64,000 nt of DNA from Paenibacillus silagei (GTDB lineage Bacteria > Bacillota > Bacilli > Paenibacillales > Paenibacillaceae), in NCBI RefSeq assembly GCF_017874735.1, contig NZ_JAGGLV010000001.1, positions 62,001 through 126,000 on the forward strand, written 5' to 3'. The notes below the pieces were generated by a model, which was not told the DNA's origin, made no database searches, and saw only the letters and a list, made by a program, of their open reading frames with translations. Positions 26,755-36,547 of the stretch are shown here, in pieces (within the stretch, counting starts at the first letter, position 1; the number at the start of each line of letters is the position of its first letter). The position numbers were made by a program, and so were the translations under genes.

Positions 26755-28419
26755 TTAATGGGATACTGTCTCCCGCAGCACTTCCTGCAGAGTGGTCATC
26801 CCTTGCGATACTTTAAGCAGACCATCTTCCATCAGTTGGACAAGGCCGCCTACTTTGGCAGCAGAGCGCAGCTCTTCTACGGAAGCGGAGTCGGTAACCA
26901 ATTGCCGCATATGATCATCGATAGTCAAAACTTCATGAATGGCAAGCCTGCCCCGATAGCCGGTAGAGTTGCAGCTTCCACAGCCGCTTCCCCGGTGAAG
27001 GATATCCGTCCGAAGTCCGTAACGCTCAAGCATAATCGCTTCCTGCTGGGAAGGCTTATAGGTCTCCTTACAGTCTGTGCAAATTTTGCGCACCAGCCGC
27101 TGGGCAACGACACCGATCAATGACGAAGCAATCAGATAGGGCTCGACACCCATATCGCGAAGTCGGGATATGCTGCTTACAGCATCGTTAGTATGTAGTG
27201 TTGAAAGTACCAAGTGTCCTGTCAGTGAAGCCCGGACGGCAATTTCAGCTGTTTCGGTATCCCGGATCTCACCTACCATGACAATATTGGGGTCTTGACG
27301 AAGTATAGAGCGTAATCCTGCTGCGAATGTAAGGCCAATGGCCGGATTAACATGCACCTGGTTAATCCCTTCAAGCTGGTACTCCACAGGATCTTCAACC
27401 GTGATAATGTTAACAGTCTCCTGATTCAATTGGCTGAGCGCCGAATACAATGTCGTAGTCTTTCCGCTGCCTGTAGGCCCTGTAATGAGCATGATGCCAT
27501 AAGGACGGCCAATCATTTCCTTAAACGACGACGCATTGCCTTCACTGAATCCCAGCGTATCCACTGCCTTGATACCGGTACTGAGATCCAGCAGCCGCAG
27601 TACAATTTTCTCCCCGTGCATCGTTGGCAATGACGACACACGGATGTCAATCATCTTGTAGTCGAATTGCATTTTGATCCGGCCATCTTGGGGCAGGCGA
27701 CGTTCCGCTATATTCAGCCGCGCCATGATTTTGAGTCGGGCTGTAATAAATCCCTGCATCTGCTTGGGAATCAGCCGCTCAGTACGAAGCGTTCCATCAA
27801 TCCGGTAGCGGATGAGCAGGTTATTCTCGCCGGGATCGACATGTATATCGGATGCCCGCAATTGAACCGCCTGTTGAATCATCTGATTAACAAGCCGGAC
27901 AATGGGCGAATCCTCGTCAGTAATTTCTGTCTCTGTAATCTCTTCCTGTGTCGGCAGCTCGATCAGCATCTGGTTCATAGAGTCGCGCATACCATAGTGT
28001 CTTGCAATAGCACGCTGCAATTCGTCTCTGGTAGAAATAGCCGGTTCAATCCGGAAACCCGTACTCATCCGCAAATCTTCAATTGCGAAATAATCCAGCG
28101 GATCTGCCATCGCCACCATCAGCTTTCCCCCCTCTTTCAAGAAAGGGAGAACCTGATATCGCTTGGCCATACTTTCCGGAATAATCTGTGTAATCGCCGG
28201 GTCAATATGGTATTTATGCAAACTGACATGAGGGATACCCAACTGGAATTCCAATACCTCAATTAATTGCTGCTCTGTAATGTACCCTTGCGAAATCAGC
28301 AGGTCACCTAATTTGCGTTTGGTCTTACGCTGGTCTACCAACGCCTCCTGAAGTTGTTCCTCTGATATAATTCCGTTCTCTACCAGCAAATCTCCCAATC
28401 TCTTTTTTATGATTGCCAA
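26755..28419 (-). CDS. pilB: Pilus extension ATPase PilB with tandem MshEN repeats
   Basis: A 554-residue GspE/PilB ATPase. The N-terminal 70 residues hold two MshEN-type repeats (KRLGDLLVENGIIS and RKLGDLLISQGYIT, each followed by a Leu-rich helix ending in Q), the known c-di-GMP binding motif. A linker region, then the motor domain follows with Walker A GPTGSGKT, Walker B NIVMVGEIRD and GHLVLSTLHT, and a four-Cys zinc site (CTDC, CGSC). It drives pilin polymerisation. It is the first gene of the pilus operon and starts with TTG, 11 bases after GGAG. Confidence 0.95.
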   Translation of the reverse strand: MAIIKKRLGDLLVENGIISEEQLQEALVDQRKTKRKLGDLLISQGYITEQQLIEVLEFQLGIPHVSLHKYHIDPAITQIIPESMAKRYQVLPFLKEGGKLMVAMADPLDYFAIEDLRMSTGFRIEPAISTRDELQRAIARHYGMRDSMNQMLIELPTQEEITETEITDEDSPIVRLVNQMIQQAVQLRASDIHVDPGENNLLIRYRIDGTLRTERLIPKQMQGFITARLKIMARLNIAERRLPQDGRIKMQFDYKMIDIRVSSLPTMHGEKIVLRLLDLSTGIKAVDTLGFSEGNASSFKEMIGRPYGIMLITGPTGSGKTTTLYSALSQLNQETVNIITVEDPVEYQLEGINQVHVNPAIGLTFAAGLRSILRQDPNIVMVGEIRDTETAEIAVRASLTGHLVLSTLHTNDAVSSISRLRDMGVEPYLIASSLIGVVAQRLVRKICTDCKETYKPSQQEAIMLERYGLRTDILHRGSGCGSCNSTGYRGRLAIHEVLTIDDHMRQLVTDSASVEELRSAAKVGGLVQLMEDGLLKVSQGMTTLQEVLRETVSH

Positions 28420-28718
28420 CCGCAGCTCATCTCCATGCCATGTGGATTATGTAGATCATCGGTTCGTATCTGCATCAAAATACCTATTTCAAATTTTAAA
28501 AATAAATTTTTAGATAAATAATTTTAAAAATATAATTCTAAAGACTCAAATTTCGAGGTATATTTACACATTCCATCATTGCCTATCTGTGAAAATTATC
28601 CTAGAATGATATATAGCATATTATAGGTGATCTTACAATAATTTTAGGAAAAAAATGCAATTTCGCCATATGAAACAAACTATTCATTCTATTTTTTCGA
28701 TAAACGGAGGAATTGTTG
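28420..28718. other. AT-rich divergent promoter region of the pilus locus
   Basis: This 299-base space separates pilB from the divergent surface-protein gene and is far more AT-rich than the surrounding DNA. It contains a direct repeat AATTTTAAAAATA at 28492 and 28520. No gene is seen. It probably carries promoters for both directions, but I cannot place them with confidence. Confidence 0.45.
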
Positions 28719-31700
28719 ATGAAGGAAATGTTTAGACGGAGAAAGTTGGTCTTTATTTCTGGTGCTATTGCATTAATGGTAATGCTAGTTTTACTAGTTC
28801 AGATGTTTAGTCCGGATGTGGAGGCCTCCAATAATAACTATCCGATACGCATTCTTGAGGTCACTGATCCAACCAGTAGCAGTCTAAGTTCAGGCGGCAG
28901 TGAGCTGGAAGAACTCAAGAAAATTTCTAATGTCAGCGTAGAGACTATGACCATGAAAAGATTCGTGTCGCTGCGTGAGGACTGGGATGGAAAGTACGAT
29001 GCAATTTACATAGGCCGCGGAAGCTTCAATAAGCAATTGGTTACAAGCACTGTGAATACCAAAGATACCGACCGGGACAAAGCCCATAATACGCTTGCTG
29101 TCCAGAATGATATCACGGGTCTGAAGGCACAAGAAATTATCGAGTACTATATCAATAAAGGACTTTATGTATACTTTCAAGAGGATACCTTTGCAACTCA
29201 GGATAAAGATAAGAATCTTCAAGGGAACCTCTATGCTTCTTTTAATATCTACCGTTCCTCTATGGGCGCAAAGAGCAATGTCATATTTCTCACGGATGCC
29301 ACCCGCAGCAGCCTGATAACAGGAATTAAGACCCGCACTGCACCAACAATAACCGGCCTAATTCGGCGTCCGCTGCTTATCATTTCCAATAAATCAAAGA
29401 TTAAGAGTTACTTGGCTAATCCTAATGAAACTTATGGACCAGGGGATACCCTGACATTCGGAATTAAGCTGGATAATGTCCCTAATATTGCTACCACCCC
29501 TGTAAGGGTAAGATTATATATGAATATGGATTCTTCAATTCCTATGACCGAAGAGCATGTGGTCGCCTCCCTTGAGCTGAATTCAACTGAAGGGACACTT
29601 CACTACACATTACCAGATACTTATACCGGACTACTTTACTGGAAGCTGGAGGTCACCGATACCTCTACTAACCTTAAAACCTTTGACAGAGACATCATCC
29701 GCTTTACGGGTGTTAAGCCTATCATCAATGTTCTTCAGGTTATGCCCTCAGGCCGTTCTGATAGCTCGCTCCGTAATAGTCTGAACATGAATCAGGATTA
29801 CTTGAATAACAGCAAATATCAGCTTTCTATTTCTACGATGAACATCGACAAGTTTAATTCGTATATTATTGAGCATGCCAAAGATCCACAGCGTGGTCTT
29901 AACGGTGTGTATGATATGATCGTCTTCGGTTTTCAGGATATGTATGACCGGGTAACCAATCCAATGCTTTCAAAAGAGGCTGCCCAAGCCGTCTATGATT
30001 TCGCTAATACGACAAAACAAAGCATCATGCTTACCCATGATACGATTTTTATTGATGATCCAAACGATTCAAATTTCTGGGGTGATTATTTCCGGGCGCC
30101 CGTTGGCCAGACTATAAGAACTTATCTGGGAGGAAATGCAGTAAATACATCCTCCAAGGTTGTTCCAGTCAATAACGGCTTACTGACGGAATATCCTTTT
30201 AACCTTAATACTGCGAACAATACTTACTACCCTGTTGCCGAGACGCATGATCAATTCTTCATGCTGGATCTGGAACGTGCCGATGTAGTGCCTTGGTATA
30301 ACATTAAGAGTGAGTCTGGAAAAATTCAGCGGGATGTGGACGACAGCTATAACCACTTCTACACTTACTCAGTAGGCAGCATTACATTCTCCGGCACAGG
30401 ACATAGCAAAAAAGGAGATATCAATAGTAATATCAAATTCCCGGACTGGGAACAGAGGCTTTTCGTCAATACCATGTACAGGGCTTTTGCCGGCGCCAAC
30501 CACGCTCCTGAGATTACGGTAAATTCTCCTGCTGAAGGCAGTGTCATCCCATCCTATGCAAATGAACTACTGGTAGATTACAGTGCAAGAGATTTTGATC
30601 TGAATGACCGCAACCTGAAAACCTCCATTCGCTTTAAAACGGAAGGGAACTATATAGATAATATTGGGGTAACTGACTTGAACCTTCAGTCTGGACTGAC
30701 CATCAGCCGCTCCTTTACGAATCCGCTTCCGAATGGAGGAAATCTACAAATTGAAATTAAAGCCTGGGACAGTCATGGTGCGCTGGCAACCAAAACGGTT
30801 AACGTAACGATCAAACCAGCCACCTCTAGTCTGACCGCTACACAATCCTTGCCCAATAGCATTGTCGATGGTCATGTTGTACGGGGAGAAAGCGTTGCTG
30901 TAACCTATACAATTATTCCAAAACCGATTCCATTCTCCCAAGCACAGATTACGGCAAATGTCGGCGACAGCCAGATTATTTCTAATATCACCTTTAAAAG
31001 CAATCTTCCATCCGGTCTGGAAATTGTCGAGTCCTCCTCACCCATCAACCAAACAGGAACGGTAGAATCGGGCTATAGCATTACCAAAAAATTAAATGAT
31101 ATTCGTTACACGCTCCAGACTGGAGCAAATGGTGTGAAGACATTTATTCCCGATCCAGGTCAGGAGGTTACTTTCTCCATTACCGTATCACCGCAAAAAG
31201 GCGGGGACTTCACATTGAACTCAGCTTCTCTACAATATGATGAAATTCACGCAGCAGCTAACGGGCCGCTTCTTGGAGCCGGACTGGATTACAACCTAAT
31301 TGTTATCAATAATCAAACAGCGGCTACAATCAATAATCTCTCTATTAAAGGGCGGGTGGCTGTAAGTGGCGATGTCGACTTCCGCAACATTAGCGGGGGT
31401 GCCACTATTTACGGAAATAACGCTAACGGTGATTATTCCCAAAATGCTCTAGTAGTAGGTGGGAGTCTATACTACAACAACAATATCACTATCAACGGTA
31501 ATGCAGTATATGGTGGTACTTACTATTACAGCGGTGCTGCAGACACGCAGTCTATCAGAGGAAAGGTTGTGAAGGGATCACCTATTGACTTTACTTCACT
31601 TCGGGACCGGATGACGAGTCTGTCAGTCCGACTTAGTACACTGACTAATAATGGATCAGTAGAATCCGCGTATGGCACAATTAAACTAACGGGTACGGGT

Positions 31701-33242
31701 GATGCCAAACTATTTGTATTTACCGTTCCGGCTGCTATGGTTGCTTCTGCAACCAGCTTAAATATATCGGTCCCATCAGGCTCTACCGTCTTAGTTAACA
31801 CTGGCTCAGACAGTGATACTGTAAAAATGGCACTCAACACTAATCTCAGCGGAGTCGATGCCGCCCATGTTATGTACAACTTCCCAAGTGCTAAATCATT
31901 GGAACTGCACTACACTCTGAGAGGAACATTCTTGGCTCCGAATGCAACTGTCAGTTTTGATAATGGCGAGCTTACTGGACAGGTTATCGCCGGTTCCGTT
32001 ACGAAGATGACAACTTTATTCTACTCCCCCTTCAGCGGAACCATTCCGGTTAATGAGGTCCTTGTCCCAGGCTCGGCTGTATTTTCACCGGAGTTAAAAC
32101 TGCATGCAGCAATCCGGGTTGAGAAAATCACGCTTCCACCAACAGATATCCTACTGAGTGATAAACCCTTAAGGATTGTTCCTACAGAAATTTCACCAGC
32201 GGATGCGACCAATAAGATATTAAGCTGGAGCTCAGCCGATCCGTCAATCGTGTCCATTGACCCCATAAGTGGAGATGTTATCGGCAATAGAACCGGTTCT
32301 GTTGAAATAACAGCCGCAGCGACAGACGGAAGCGGAGTGATAGGTAGTGCTGTCATCACCGTCAAGGATCGCAGCCTGAGAATTGATGGCGGAGATAGTC
32401 CGGTCAAACCTAATACTAATGTAGGACTTATGGCCATTTATAATACAATTCTGGAGAAGAACATCACCTATAGCTGGAAGGTTTTTGATGTAAACGGCAA
32501 AGATGTAAGCAGCTATATCCAGGCTACCGCTGAGAACGCCACATTCAATGCACCTGCATCCGGAAAATATAAGGTTCAGGTCTATGTCTCCAGCGACAAG
32601 GCTGATCATATTTCCGCCAGCAAAATCATAACTGTGAAGACTCCACTTGAGACACTGACAATTTCGGGCAACGGGAACTCCATCCCAACGAAGGGTTCTC
32701 TTACTCTGACGGCAATTCTCACACCAGTACATGCAGACGAAACATCCTTGGAGTGGGGCTTCTTCCATCCGAACGATAGCCAATATGCTGAGTTGAAACC
32801 CATTCCCGGAACGAACCAATGTCAACTGGTAGCAAAAGATGTTCCCAACCATACGATACAGGTCGTAGTACAAGACAAAACTAGCGGGATTTCCAGTCTT
32901 CCTTATGCTGTAAATATTACTGGTCTTACCAGCCTGGAGTTCAGCCAGTTCAGCCATACTATTTATGTCGGCGATCCTGCCTTTAACCTTGCGGATCTGC
33001 TATGGACAATACCACGCACCTTTTCCTTGGCATCCATTCTGAATGACTTAACCTGGACCAGCAGTGACCCGGCTATTGCCTCGTTTGCCAACATGAATAC
33101 AGGAGCAATTACAGGGAACAAGAAAGGTACTGTAACGGTGACAGTCACCTACGCACCTCCTGGAGCAACTAAGGTTACGGCAAATATCGAAGTAATTGTT
33201 AAAAAACATGAAGCGAACCTCAATGAGGGAGACCTCTACTAA
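28719..33242 (+). CDS. Large surface protein: DUF5057-like, choice-of-anchor A and Ig-like domains
   Basis: A 1507-residue protein with an N-terminal signal anchor (about 10-30). The first 600 residues (YPIRILEVTDPT, DAIYIGRGSF, YDMIVFGFQDMYDR) resemble DUF5057-type proteins as I remember them. A Cadherin/Ig-like stretch follows, then a choice-of-anchor A domain (about 855-1110; GRVAVSGDVDF, NAVYGGTYYY, APNATVSFDNG). Bacterial Ig-like (BIG2) domains lie at about 1140-1217 and 1405-1495. I see no LPXTG motif. Position inside the pilus locus suggests a pilus-associated or surface adhesin, comparable in role to PilY1; that is inference. ATG 28719 follows GGAGG at 8 bases. Confidence 0.85.
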   Translation: MKEMFRRRKLVFISGAIALMVMLVLLVQMFSPDVEASNNNYPIRILEVTDPTSSSLSSGGSELEELKKISNVSVETMTMKRFVSLREDWDGKYDAIYIGRGSFNKQLVTSTVNTKDTDRDKAHNTLAVQNDITGLKAQEIIEYYINKGLYVYFQEDTFATQDKDKNLQGNLYASFNIYRSSMGAKSNVIFLTDATRSSLITGIKTRTAPTITGLIRRPLLIISNKSKIKSYLANPNETYGPGDTLTFGIKLDNVPNIATTPVRVRLYMNMDSSIPMTEEHVVASLELNSTEGTLHYTLPDTYTGLLYWKLEVTDTSTNLKTFDRDIIRFTGVKPIINVLQVMPSGRSDSSLRNSLNMNQDYLNNSKYQLSISTMNIDKFNSYIIEHAKDPQRGLNGVYDMIVFGFQDMYDRVTNPMLSKEAAQAVYDFANTTKQSIMLTHDTIFIDDPNDSNFWGDYFRAPVGQTIRTYLGGNAVNTSSKVVPVNNGLLTEYPFNLNTANNTYYPVAETHDQFFMLDLERADVVPWYNIKSESGKIQRDVDDSYNHFYTYSVGSITFSGTGHSKKGDINSNIKFPDWEQRLFVNTMYRAFAGANHAPEITVNSPAEGSVIPSYANELLVDYSARDFDLNDRNLKTSIRFKTEGNYIDNIGVTDLNLQSGLTISRSFTNPLPNGGNLQIEIKAWDSHGALATKTVNVTIKPATSSLTATQSLPNSIVDGHVVRGESVAVTYTIIPKPIPFSQAQITANVGDSQIISNITFKSNLPSGLEIVESSSPINQTGTVESGYSITKKLNDIRYTLQTGANGVKTFIPDPGQEVTFSITVSPQKGGDFTLNSASLQYDEIHAAANGPLLGAGLDYNLIVINNQTAATINNLSIKGRVAVSGDVDFRNISGGATIYGNNANGDYSQNALVVGGSLYYNNNITINGNAVYGGTYYYSGAADTQSIRGKVVKGSPIDFTSLRDRMTSLSVRLSTLTNNGSVESAYGTIKLTGTGDAKLFVFTVPAAMVASATSLNISVPSGSTVLVNTGSDSDTVKMALNTNLSGVDAAHVMYNFPSAKSLELHYTLRGTFLAPNATVSFDNGELTGQVIAGSVTKMTTLFYSPFSGTIPVNEVLVPGSAVFSPELKLHAAIRVEKITLPPTDILLSDKPLRIVPTEISPADATNKILSWSSADPSIVSIDPISGDVIGNRTGSVEITAAATDGSGVIGSAVITVKDRSLRIDGGDSPVKPNTNVGLMAIYNTILEKNITYSWKVFDVNGKDVSSYIQATAENATFNAPASGKYKVQVYVSSDKADHISASKIITVKTPLETLTISGNGNSIPTKGSLTLTAILTPVHADETSLEWGFFHPNDSQYAELKPIPGTNQCQLVAKDVPNHTIQVVVQDKTSGISSLPYAVNITGLTSLEFSQFSHTIYVGDPAFNLADLLWTIPRTFSLASILNDLTWTSSDPAIASFANMNTGAITGNKKGTVTVTVTYAPPGATKVTANIEVIVKKHEANLNEGDLY

Positions 33243-33271
33243 TTCCTTGGGATAGAACTCTTATTTGAAAT

Positions 33272-33324
33272 AAAAGACCTTCCTCCGCTCCGGTATCTAC
33301 GGAACGTACGAGAAGGTCTTATTT
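33272..33324. terminator. Terminator between the large surface protein and the PilX-like gene
   Basis: The arms AAAGACCTTC (from 33273) and GAAGGTCTT (33312-33320) pair around an inner stem CTCCG-CGGA, with ATTTC downstream and an A-rich flank upstream. It serves two convergent genes. Confidence 0.72.
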
Positions 33325-33350
33325 CTGCTACATCATGCTCATTCTCTTAA

Positions 33351-35255
33351 TTACTCTGTTGTATCAGTATGAGAAGATCTGGGAGGTATACTAACCAGCC
33401 TCATAGGACTGACAGCTATATTCACTTTGCGAACCCGAGGCAGACTGGATTGCTGATCGGTGTAAACCCTGTGATTGTAAATTACCCGGAAACGCTCCCT
33501 TGCTCTCGGCTCTGTAACTTGCGGTTCCGAGAAGATCAACTGGCTTGGAAGTACTGCGTCAGACGGTTCAGATGTATTGCCCAGCACCGCATTTACTGTC
33601 AAATCGCCTTTTGAGAAAAATCCGCCCTTCAGCCAGAATATTGAACCCACCCCATAAAGCTTCGCGTCAGCATCCGTATAAAAGAATGCATTCATTTCAT
33701 CTGGATCTGCATTGGAAAAGGCATCAATCCGGTTTACCAGCACCGGCCCCTTGGAGATCAGCACTAATTCCTTTTTATCAGTACCCGTTCCCAAGCCGCT
33801 AATTACAGCATCCTCTACTGTAGTACGTCCCAGTACAAACATCGTAGAATCGAAGGACACGTTGCCTTTAATCTTTACATCACCCGTGACTAGAATGTTT
33901 GCTTTTATGGGGATAGAACCTGATTTATTATTTATAATATTCAAGTTGCCGTCTACCACAATCCATTTGGGAACGGCCCCCCTTTTAGCTGTCTCTTTAA
34001 AAGTCAGGCCGTAGAAGTCATTTCCCTCAATAGTGAGATTACCTCCAACCCGGTAGGATTGATTTAAGTCCATGAAGAAATGGTGATACGCTAGAAGCTC
34101 ATTGTCATACTGTTCAAGCCTAGCCAGATAATCTTGATCACTCTCTTCCTCATTCTGTGCAGGTTTCTCGGGAGGAGGAGTAACTGTCTTGGCATTAATA
34201 AGACTCCCTGTCTGGAGCCACTCAGCTAGCTCGCTTGGACTTTTTTGGCTAAGCCGTCCCCTCAATGCCTCAGCTGCATTGTCATTTGAAGGAGAAGTGG
34301 CTTCAACCAGCTTATCAATAAAGGACTCCTCTACATTGATTTGTACAAACTTTTTCTGCTCTTTAATTTTAATCTTGTCCAAACTAATCCCCATAATATC
34401 CTTAACGGTTTGTTTCATATCGGAGCTGTCAGCTAATATCTTGGCCTCTCCTCCGTTTCCTGAGGGATCAAACACATGGTATTCAATGTCCTTAAGGGAC
34501 TGCACAAATACCTCTCCCAGATTCGCAGCATCTATTCCATTAGGCTGTATCTGTGGAAACATTGTTGATTTTTTTAAATCGGAATCTCCCAGATACTTAT
34601 ATTCTGCCCTGTTAGAGATAACCAGCTTCTTACCTGCGTAAATATTACCTTTCAGCACTGGAGCTCCATTCAGATAGACGTTCTGCTCAGAACCAAAGGC
34701 ATATTTCAGAAAATCGGGGTAGGTGTCGATCGTAATTCTCTGCTGCAGTGTACGTTGCACTCCATTTACCAGTGCTGAAGCCTCTACATCAATATAATAT
34801 TGTCTTAGCTGCATAATGTCATCGGATTTTTTGTCTTTATATTTGATGTAATCAATCATACCACTGCTGCCAACACCAAGTTTTGTGGATACATTGAGTC
34901 CTTGCTTATCTAAACGGCTCAGCACATCCTCTAGCTTATCCGGATTAATATCACTTATTTGAGATAGACTGGCTTGGATATACGCCGTGGACTCATCCAG
35001 ACCCTTTTGCGCCAAGTGAAGACTTTGCACATCATTCTCCCTAGTCTCTGTCCGCACCGCTCCACCGACAGTTGCACTGAGTATCCCCATGCCAAGAATC
35101 GTAAGCAACAGAACGATGAACATAACCAGAACCAGAGCGGAGCCATTCTCGGAACGAAACTGTTGCCCCTTGGCTCTATTCCCTCCCAACCGTGAGAGAG
35201 CCTTCAGCTTAAGAAGCTTATCTTTACCTTTAGAAGCCGAATTGGCTATCCACAT
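33351..35255 (-). CDS. PilX-like pilus assembly protein with beta-helix-like C-terminus
   Basis: A 634-residue protein with a basic N-terminus and one membrane segment (about 40-62, SALVLVMFIVLLLTILGMGIL). It has the ENGSALVLVM start seen in PilX N-terminal domains and lacks a GFTLIE cleavage motif. A helical stalk region is followed by repeated Gly/Val/Asn-rich strands (VGGNLTIEGNDF, VDGNLNIINN, VTGDVKIKGN) that look like a right-handed beta-helix. It probably belongs to the minor-pilin tip complex. ATG 35255 follows GGAGG at 9 bases and overlaps the upstream gene. Confidence 0.75.
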   Translation of the reverse strand: MWIANSASKGKDKLLKLKALSRLGGNRAKGQQFRSENGSALVLVMFIVLLLTILGMGILSATVGGAVRTETRENDVQSLHLAQKGLDESTAYIQASLSQISDINPDKLEDVLSRLDKQGLNVSTKLGVGSSGMIDYIKYKDKKSDDIMQLRQYYIDVEASALVNGVQRTLQQRITIDTYPDFLKYAFGSEQNVYLNGAPVLKGNIYAGKKLVISNRAEYKYLGDSDLKKSTMFPQIQPNGIDAANLGEVFVQSLKDIEYHVFDPSGNGGEAKILADSSDMKQTVKDIMGISLDKIKIKEQKKFVQINVEESFIDKLVEATSPSNDNAAEALRGRLSQKSPSELAEWLQTGSLINAKTVTPPPEKPAQNEEESDQDYLARLEQYDNELLAYHHFFMDLNQSYRVGGNLTIEGNDFYGLTFKETAKRGAVPKWIVVDGNLNIINNKSGSIPIKANILVTGDVKIKGNVSFDSTMFVLGRTTVEDAVISGLGTGTDKKELVLISKGPVLVNRIDAFSNADPDEMNAFFYTDADAKLYGVGSIFWLKGGFFSKGDLTVNAVLGNTSEPSDAVLPSQLIFSEPQVTEPRARERFRVIYNHRVYTDQQSSLPRVRKVNIAVSPMRLVSIPPRSSHTDTTE

Positions 35256-35757
35256 GTAGCTCGTCCTCCTCTGATGCTCCACCTTTGTAATTTAACTTAA
35301 GCTGGATTCGCACCAGTCCGAATTCATATAATGCGTTAAGATTGGATCTATTCTCATCAACCTTGGTTACTGCTATGGTAGATCCCGCTAATGCTGAATC
35401 CAAATGAAGTGCCGATGTGCTTCCCGGACCAATCCTTGAGTCCCCGATTTGAATATCATCGCCGTCAACCTGTATACGCAGCGGATCACTATCAGATCTC
35501 AATAGCATAATTCCTGAATTCGTACTCTGAATTTCCTCAGGTCCATAGGTATATAGCTGTGTGATAATTGAAGACATCACAAGATCGGCTTCATCGCGTA
35601 ATTTATTTTCCATTGTGATTTTATGATAGCTTCGGAAACCAAACATAGTCACGGAGCCAATGATTCCCGCCACAATGGCAAATAGACTGATGGCAGCGAT
35701 CAGTTCAATCAGAGTAAAACCATTCTCGCGCTCAGTTGCATTAGCGAATCTCTTCAT
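35230..35757 (-). CDS. Minor prepilin, PilW-like
   Basis: A 175-residue protein with a 13-residue leader ending NG, then FTLIELIAAISLFAIVAGIIG, a canonical type IV prepilin signal with Glu5. The head domain (about 40-175) has no recognised motif. The middle position between a PilV-like and a PilX-like gene matches minor-pilin operons of other type IV pilus systems. It is a likely PilD substrate and pilus-tip or initiation component. Confidence 0.85.
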   Translation of the reverse strand: MKRFANATERENGFTLIELIAAISLFAIVAGIIGSVTMFGFRSYHKITMENKLRDEADLVMSSIITQLYTYGPEEIQSTNSGIMLLRSDSDPLRIQVDGDDIQIGDSRIGPGSTSALHLDSALAGSTIAVTKVDENRSNLNALYEFGLVRIQLKLNYKGGASEEDELHVDSQFGF

Positions 35758-36283
35758 TGCTGATATATCCCTCCACCTCTACTGGTGCCGATGGGCTGCC
35801 CACGGAAGCACTGGTAACCACGACTTTGACCGGGAGCAGATATTTTTGATAAGCGTCATCTAACTCCTTTTGATAAATAACATCTATACTGTACTCCATC
35901 CCGTTAACTATGGGGTGCAGTACATGAGATAGGGTTTCCGTGTTAAACGCCTTCCGGTAGGCAGCTCCTTCATCACTGATGGCGTCACCACAGCCCCCAA
36001 TCTTGCAAACATCTGCAGAAAGCCTATCTGTCTTATCTCTGAAGAACTCTACGGTTTTGTCAAAATCCTGCTTCTCCATATAAAACAAAGCGTTCCGCGC
36101 CAGATTGACCATGATCGTCTTATTCTGGTTCGACTTGGAATAGGTCATGGCGTTGGTGAAATAGGAGGTCAGCACCAGGGAAACTATCGACAAAATGACG
36201 ATGGCGGCCAGCACCTCGATTAAGGTGAAGCCCGCTTCCTTGCCCCGCTCGCGGCTGCGGTTCCATGGGTCTTTCCAGGACAT
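35741..36283 (-). CDS. Minor prepilin, PilV-like
   Basis: A 180-residue prepilin with leader ending EAG and the signature FTLIEVLAAIVILSIVSLVL, Glu at mature position 5. The head contains a Cys pair, CKIGGC, that could form a small disulfide loop. It is the first gene of the three-gene accessory pilin operon and starts 8 bases after GGGAG. The next gene overlaps it by 17 bases. The PilV-like label is by operon order, not by clear similarity of the head domain. Confidence 0.85.
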   Translation of the reverse strand: MSWKDPWNRSRERGKEAGFTLIEVLAAIVILSIVSLVLTSYFTNAMTYSKSNQNKTIMVNLARNALFYMEKQDFDKTVEFFRDKTDRLSADVCKIGGCGDAISDEGAAYRKAFNTETLSHVLHPIVNGMEYSIDVIYQKELDDAYQKYLLPVKVVVTSASVGSPSAPVEVEGYISNEEIR

Positions 36284-36495
36284 TGTGTTCGCTCCCTATA
36301 CTCTATTAGATTCCATTATAGATAGTTCCCGCGCAGCAGAATAATGGCTTCTCTTACCCGCTGGCCGGAGCACATCCATGTCTTCAGTCCTGTGTCCTTG
36401 CATGTTTATATGAATCTTTCTACCTACTTCCATTATATTCTTTCTCCTCCGGCAGCAGCAATGCTTGCGGACAATAAATCTGGAGAAATCTACAG

Positions 36496-36524
36496 TTTAT
36501 ATCAGGTAGGGGCTGTGCTATCAT
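36496..36524 (+). promoter_or_regulatory. Probable sigma-A promoter of the esterase gene
   Basis: TTTATA (36496-36501) and TATCAT (36519-36524) lie 17 bases apart, and TGC directly precedes the -10 as an extended element. The esterase ATG is 24 bases downstream. Confidence 0.45.
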
Positions 36525-36547
36525 GTGGGCAGAAAGGGGATACGCAA

